Of a DNA stretch of 64,000 nt, positions 59,977 through 64,000 are shown piece by piece. The stretch is taken from the NCBI GenBank assembly GCA_021521415.1, contig JAIQDT010006492.1, positions 62,001 through 126,000 on the forward strand. Direction: 5' to 3'. The notes below the pieces were generated by a model. The model did not search any database. It was not told where the DNA came from and was given only the letters and a program-made list of their open reading frames with translations. Positions within the stretch are counted from its first letter, which is position 1. The number at the start of each line of letters is the position of its first letter. The DNA is from Bidens hawaiensis (lineage: Eukaryota > Streptophyta > Magnoliopsida > Asterales > Asteraceae). Position numbers and translations under genes: made by a program.

Positions 59977-61214
59977 CAATTACAGCAACATCCTAGGAAC
60001 GCGCTGGAGGCTCGGGAGAAAGACCTTAACGAAGTATCATTGGACCCCGAAGATTCAGAAATAAAGGTGTTCCTAGGATCCAATATCCCCAGTAAGATCG
60101 AGGAGGATATAGTATCCTCCTTATCGTGAAGAAGATCCACTTTTGCTTTCAAGCACTCAGATATGACAGGTATTTCAAAAGAGGTAATCACTCATAAACT
60201 CGGCCTTGATTTATCTGTAAAATCCGTCCATCAGAAGCGAAGGAAGTTCGATCCTGAGAGGAACAAGATCATACAAGAAGAAGTTGAAAAACTTCTTAAG
60301 GCCGGTATGATTAGAGAGGTTAAATATCCACGATAGCTAGCTAACGTGGTCGTTGTTTCAAAAAAGAATGGAAAGTGGAGGGTGTGTGTCGATTTTACTG
60401 ATTTAAACAAGGCATGCCCCAAGGATCCTTTCCCATTACCACATATAGATTCCATGGTGGATGCAACGGCAGGACATGCAATGCTTACCTTTATGGATGC
60501 TTCCTCTGGATTCCAACAAATTCAGATGGAACCATCTGATCAAAAGGATACAGCATTCATGACTCCTACCGGCATATACTGTTATACTGCTATGCCGTTT
60601 AGACTAAGAAATGCAGGGGCAACATACCAAAGATTAGTCAACATGATGTTCAAGGATCAGTTGGGTAAGACTATAGAGGTCTACATAGATGATATGGTGG
60701 TAAAATCATAGTAAGCTGAGGATCACCTTAGAGACATCGAGGAAGCATTCAACATCCTCGACCAATATAACATGAAATTGAATCCGTCAAAATGCCACTT
60801 TGGTGTTAAGGCTGGAAAAATTCTCGGATATATGGTGACGAAGAGAGGAATTGAAGTAAGCCCCGAGCAGATTGAAGCCATCCTCAATTTGAAATCTCCT
60901 GCAAACACAAAGGATGTCCAAAGGCTCACAGGAAGAATAGCTTCCCTCAATGGGTTCATATCAAGATCCTCCGAGAAGTGCAAGGACTTCTACGACATTC
61001 TTAGGAAGAATAAAATGTTTGAATGGACGGAGAGGCATGAGGCTGCACTTACAGCCTTGAAGGATTACTTATCCTCAGCTCCAGCCCTAATGAAGCCTGT
61101 GGATGGAGAATCCTTATACCTGTATTTAGCCGTCTCAGGAAACGCAGTAAGTGCCGTCTTGGTGAAGGATCATGAAGGTGAACAGCATCCTGTTTACTAT
61201 GTAAGTAAAAGTCA
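59977..61214 (+). pseudogene. Reverse transcriptase and start of RNase H of Tat element C
   Basis: The motifs THKLGLDLSVKSVHQKRRKF-like, KKNGKWRVCVDFTDLNKACP, DASSGFQQIQ and YIDD (60682-60693) are present. Stops lie at 60127, 60334 and directly after MVVKS (60709). RLRNAGATYQ has Arg where the others have Gly. RNase H breaks off after HPVYYVSKS (61214), joined to VYVDSL-coding sequence that belongs ~180 codons later. Confidence 0.85.
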
Positions 61215-61540
61215 GGTATCTTCAAGTTTATGTAGATTCTTTATTGATAACTAACCACTTTAACGTCTCGTATGCTGTTAAAGGTGAAAAACTAAAGAAA
61301 TATTTAGATATTGTGAAGGAATTGTCAAAATCCTTCGAAATATTTAGTATAACACAGGTACCGAGGGAAGAAAACGCTGGGGCAGATGCCTTTGCAAACT
61401 TAGCCTCATCTCTGAAGATTCCTAAGGATTTGAAAATCCCAATAATCCACATTCTCTCGCCAGCAATAGAAGAACAGGAAGTGTGTGAGATAACAAATGA
61501 TAAAGAAGTCGTACTATGGGATCCTTTATCCTCAAACAAT
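61215..61540 (+). pseudogene. Tail of the second RNase H of element C, after an internal deletion
   Basis: The sequence resumes at RYLQVYVDSLLITNHF and runs through VKELSKSFEIFSITQVPREE to KEVVLWDPLSSNN. It then joins LTR sequence in mid-element at ~61541. Compared with element B the deleted part is about 560 bp on the left side and everything from integrase to LTR on the right side. Confidence 0.8.
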
Positions 61541-61870
61541 ACGGTGATAGTTTTCACCATCCGGGGGTTTTTTGTGCCGGAGACCACGATAATCATATAC
61601 TCACCGACCAAAGGTTACCTTGTTGATCATTGACTAAAGTAATCCGACCAAAGATTATCTTGTTAATCCTTGACCGGAATTATTTTACCAACGATTGCCT
61701 CGATAAGTTTTGACCGAATTAAGACTATATTGATTAAGGGCTTTTTCCCTCGTGACCAAATCATTGTGTCCACCTATATTACAATCATACACTTGCTTTT
61801 ACCGAGTTAGCACCTTACCTCACTTAACAGATTTGGATAAGTGATCCTTGACAGATTTTTATCCAAATCA
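61541..61870 (+). repeat. 3' LTR fragment of Tat element C
   Basis: It matches the last ~330 bp of 56138-57043, starting at ACGGTGATAGTTTTCACC. Its end (CCAAATCA) is followed by the CCTCC target duplication. Confidence 0.85.
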
Positions 61871-61875
61871 CCTCC

Positions 61876-64000
61876 TAAGTTGATTACTAGGTAATTTTAA
61901 AAGTCTCGGTTTTATGTATTAGCTCGTAGTTAGGTTGCTATCATTTTCATTATTCTAAGTGTGTAAGAGTTGTTGCAATATGGTGTACAAGAGGTGTAAC
62001 TGGAGTTAAATTTGGAGTAAAATTTAATGACTCTCTCCCCCCCCCCCCCCCCCCCGCCTCTTGTACTTTTAACAAGTCATTATAAGGACTTTTACTGCTT
62101 CCACTGACCTTAGAAACCCTTAGGAAATTAGCATACTTAGAGTCAATATTTAAAGACCAATAGATTCTAACAAAGAGCCAAGTTAATAATATAAGCTGTC
62201 GTAGTTTCTCATGTGAGGATTATTTTAGTAAGAAATCGGAGTATGCCCACATTTAAGAAACGATGAAACTTTTGTAAGAGTAGCAGTAAATTATAAAGAG
62301 ATTAGTTTTTGATGGAATAGTATTGTGATGGAGCAGTGTCTTTATACAAGAGGTGTAATTGAGATAATATTAACTTTTCACTCCCTCATCTCTTGAAAAA
62401 TCTTGTAAGTTATGATTGAGACACTTAAGTATGCCACTGATCTTTAATATCTCTAGGAAAATACAAGAGAAGTTTCAATGATGTACGCGATGTGGGAATC
62501 TGTCATAAATATGTTAGACTTGATTAGATTTCATTCATGTCCAGATGTCATAATATATTTAGAGACATATTTGAAGAAATCGTATTAAGTATATATGAAT
62601 GGATATCTTTAAGACCATGGAGCATAGAAGATATATTAAATACAAGTAAATAGCCATTTAAATAATAAAAAGAATTATGTCTGAATATCCTGTTTGAATA
62701 AGTTCCACGAATGTAAGTGAAATATAACTTCTGGTGGACCCATACTTATTTCTTAAGCCAAGTAACGTTTAGGGCATCTAACACATGATTTAAAATCACT
62801 AAGAATAAAATTATATGAAAAATCACCCTCATCAACGATATCATAATTTCTCATGAAATTTGGTTTTAATGGATGAATTTTATAGGTCACATTTGTCTTT
62901 TGTTAAATTTTTTATTTGCATATGATAACAAAAGTTATGAAAGTATATAGTATCATCTTGTTCTATTTTATAAATGTTTCAACCTAGATATTGATAACAA
63001 ATAATATAAGAGTTTAAGGTAAGAGTGACTTTATGTTGGTTATACAAACCTCATAACTGTCATAATGTAGTTTAAGTATTGATACTAAATTCTGATTAAT
63101 CTCTAGAATATGCATGTAAGGTATCGTAAAGCATAATTAGAAGACAATTTATCATGATTCTAATAACCTTAACATGTAAATTTGTCACTGACACTCTTGT
63201 TAGTTATTTGTTGATTTCAGGTAAACAAATAGAACTAGACTCAACCAATCATGTGTTAATGGGTATATTAGGATTAGAAGACTTTAATATCATTTATACA
63301 ACTATCAGTTTTAGCTAGTTGATCTTTTTGAATTATGAATAGCCTTGTAATTTTTATATCTAATCTAATGACATATTTTTGCAATGAGACTTCTCCTTAG
63401 AGAACTTAAAGCTAGAAGTAATACTTGTATTTTGTCTATGAACCTTAGAATTATCCTTTTTTAAGTTTTAGTGGTGTGAGTTGAATAACATCTTATTTCC
63501 AGTACCAGACATTTCTTTTCTTGTACATATGTTGCTGATCAACACACTCATTTTCCTTTGGTACTTTTGAGTGGTATAGTTGATTCTTAAGGCACCAAAT
63601 TGTACTATTGAAAATTTTAGTATGTAATGTACTTTAAAATTGTACTAATTTTCATGTGTGAACCCTTAATTTTATGGGTCATGGTAATGTACATTATGAT
63701 GTATTTAGGGATATCAATTAACCTTATAGTTATAATTTAAAAGGAATGATGTATCTTAGGAGTTATTTTGATTAGTTTTAGGAAATATTAAATCAAGAAT
63801 AACTCTAGTGGTAGCATTTATTTAAATAAGTTTTTTATTATCACTATCATAAGAGACATTATGATTCACTCATCCCGATTGTTATTAGAAAGAACAGTAT
63901 GATAGTCATATGATGTCTTAATGGATAATTAAAAATGAGAATAGCTAAATGTTATTAAAACTCGTTATAATGTAAAACTTATAATATGTTTTAATATTAG
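61876..64000. other. AT-rich intergenic DNA with a C-homopolymer and a diverged local duplication
   Basis: No gene is visible. A run of about 18 C lies at 62037-62055. Sequence around 61985-62105 (ACAAGAGGTGTAACTGGAGT...CCTCTTGTAC) has a diverged copy at ~62345-62420 (ACAAGAGGTGTAATTGAGAT...ATCTCTTGAA). Confidence 0.4.

Larger units (their letters stand above)
56138..61870 (+). mobile_element. Tat-lineage Ty3/gypsy retrotransposon C with CCTCC target duplication, internally deleted
   Basis: The 5' LTR starts TGTTAGG at 56138. The element ends TATCCAAATCA at 61870 and is flanked by identical CCTCC at 56133-56137 and 61871-61875. The interior holds gag, protease, RT and pieces of RNase H. Most of the RNase H, all of the integrase, the antisense ORF and the first part of the 3' LTR are deleted. 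Length is 5.7 kb, far below what elements A and B imply for a full copy. Confidence 0.9.

Noticed and set aside
43475..61254. Whether any Tat element encodes a complete polyprotein
   Set aside because: Every copy has stops, frameshifts or deletions in gag and pol; all were scored as pseudogenes.
1..64000. CRISPR array, bacterial operons or organellar insertion
   Set aside because: Spliced genes, LTR elements with plant-type primer-binding sites and MITEs show plant nuclear DNA; no spacer-repeat array or organelle gene was seen.

Overview
This is plant nuclear DNA with no recognisable single-copy host gene. It is AT-rich and built almost entirely of nested transposable elements. LTR families with long non-coding LTRs, chromovirus and Tat-type Ty3/gypsy elements, a Mutator-like transposon and an accessory retroelement gene of a kind I associate with daisy-family genomes point to a eudicot, probably Asteraceae. 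The family assignment is inference; the element types are seen directly.

Left part (1-18.7 kb). The window opens in a decayed chromovirus (RNase H, integrase, chromodomain-like tail) with its 3' LTR (2225-4196). Next come a solo LTR with a 5-bp target duplication (4678-7682) and a broken, possibly retroelement-borne gene (9192-12140) flanked on both sides by clusters of a CATTCGTTA / TAACGAATG motif. Small DNA elements follow: a hAT-like element (12987-13718), a fold-back element (14010-14657), a PIF/Harbinger-like element carrying a long CCACCA tract (16305-17227) and another fold-back element near 17.6-18.7 kb.

Middle (18.7-29.3 kb). A Mutator-like element (MULE) is bounded by ~245-bp terminal inverted repeats and a perfect 9-bp target duplication (TTACCTTTA). 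It carries two convergent genes, each starting beside its own TIR. The plus-strand gene is a two-exon, apparently intact GRF-zinc-finger protein of 101 residues with a C-terminal membrane segment. The minus-strand gene is a degenerate transposase lacking its DDE core. A gag-only, non-autonomous LTR retrotransposon (19784-26572) is nested between them. This layout, like mudrA/mudrB of maize MuDR, is the most interesting structure in the window.

Right part (29.3-64 kb). After intergenic DNA with a hAT-like element, a Tourist-like MITE and a possible copia-type LTR edge, 35.2-54.1 kb is a cluster of at least three broken Tat-lineage elements in alternating orientation. I call them A (minus), B (plus) and D (minus). 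They share breakpoints and lack 3' LTRs. Two keep an antisense accessory ORF downstream of pol; in A it is a four-exon gene with its own TATA-like box and one internal stop. The block may split one chromovirus-type LTR (34428-~35160 and 54117-55630). A fourth Tat element, C (56138-61870), is a separate insertion with a perfect CCTCC duplication and a large internal deletion. The window ends in AT-rich DNA in which I see no gene.
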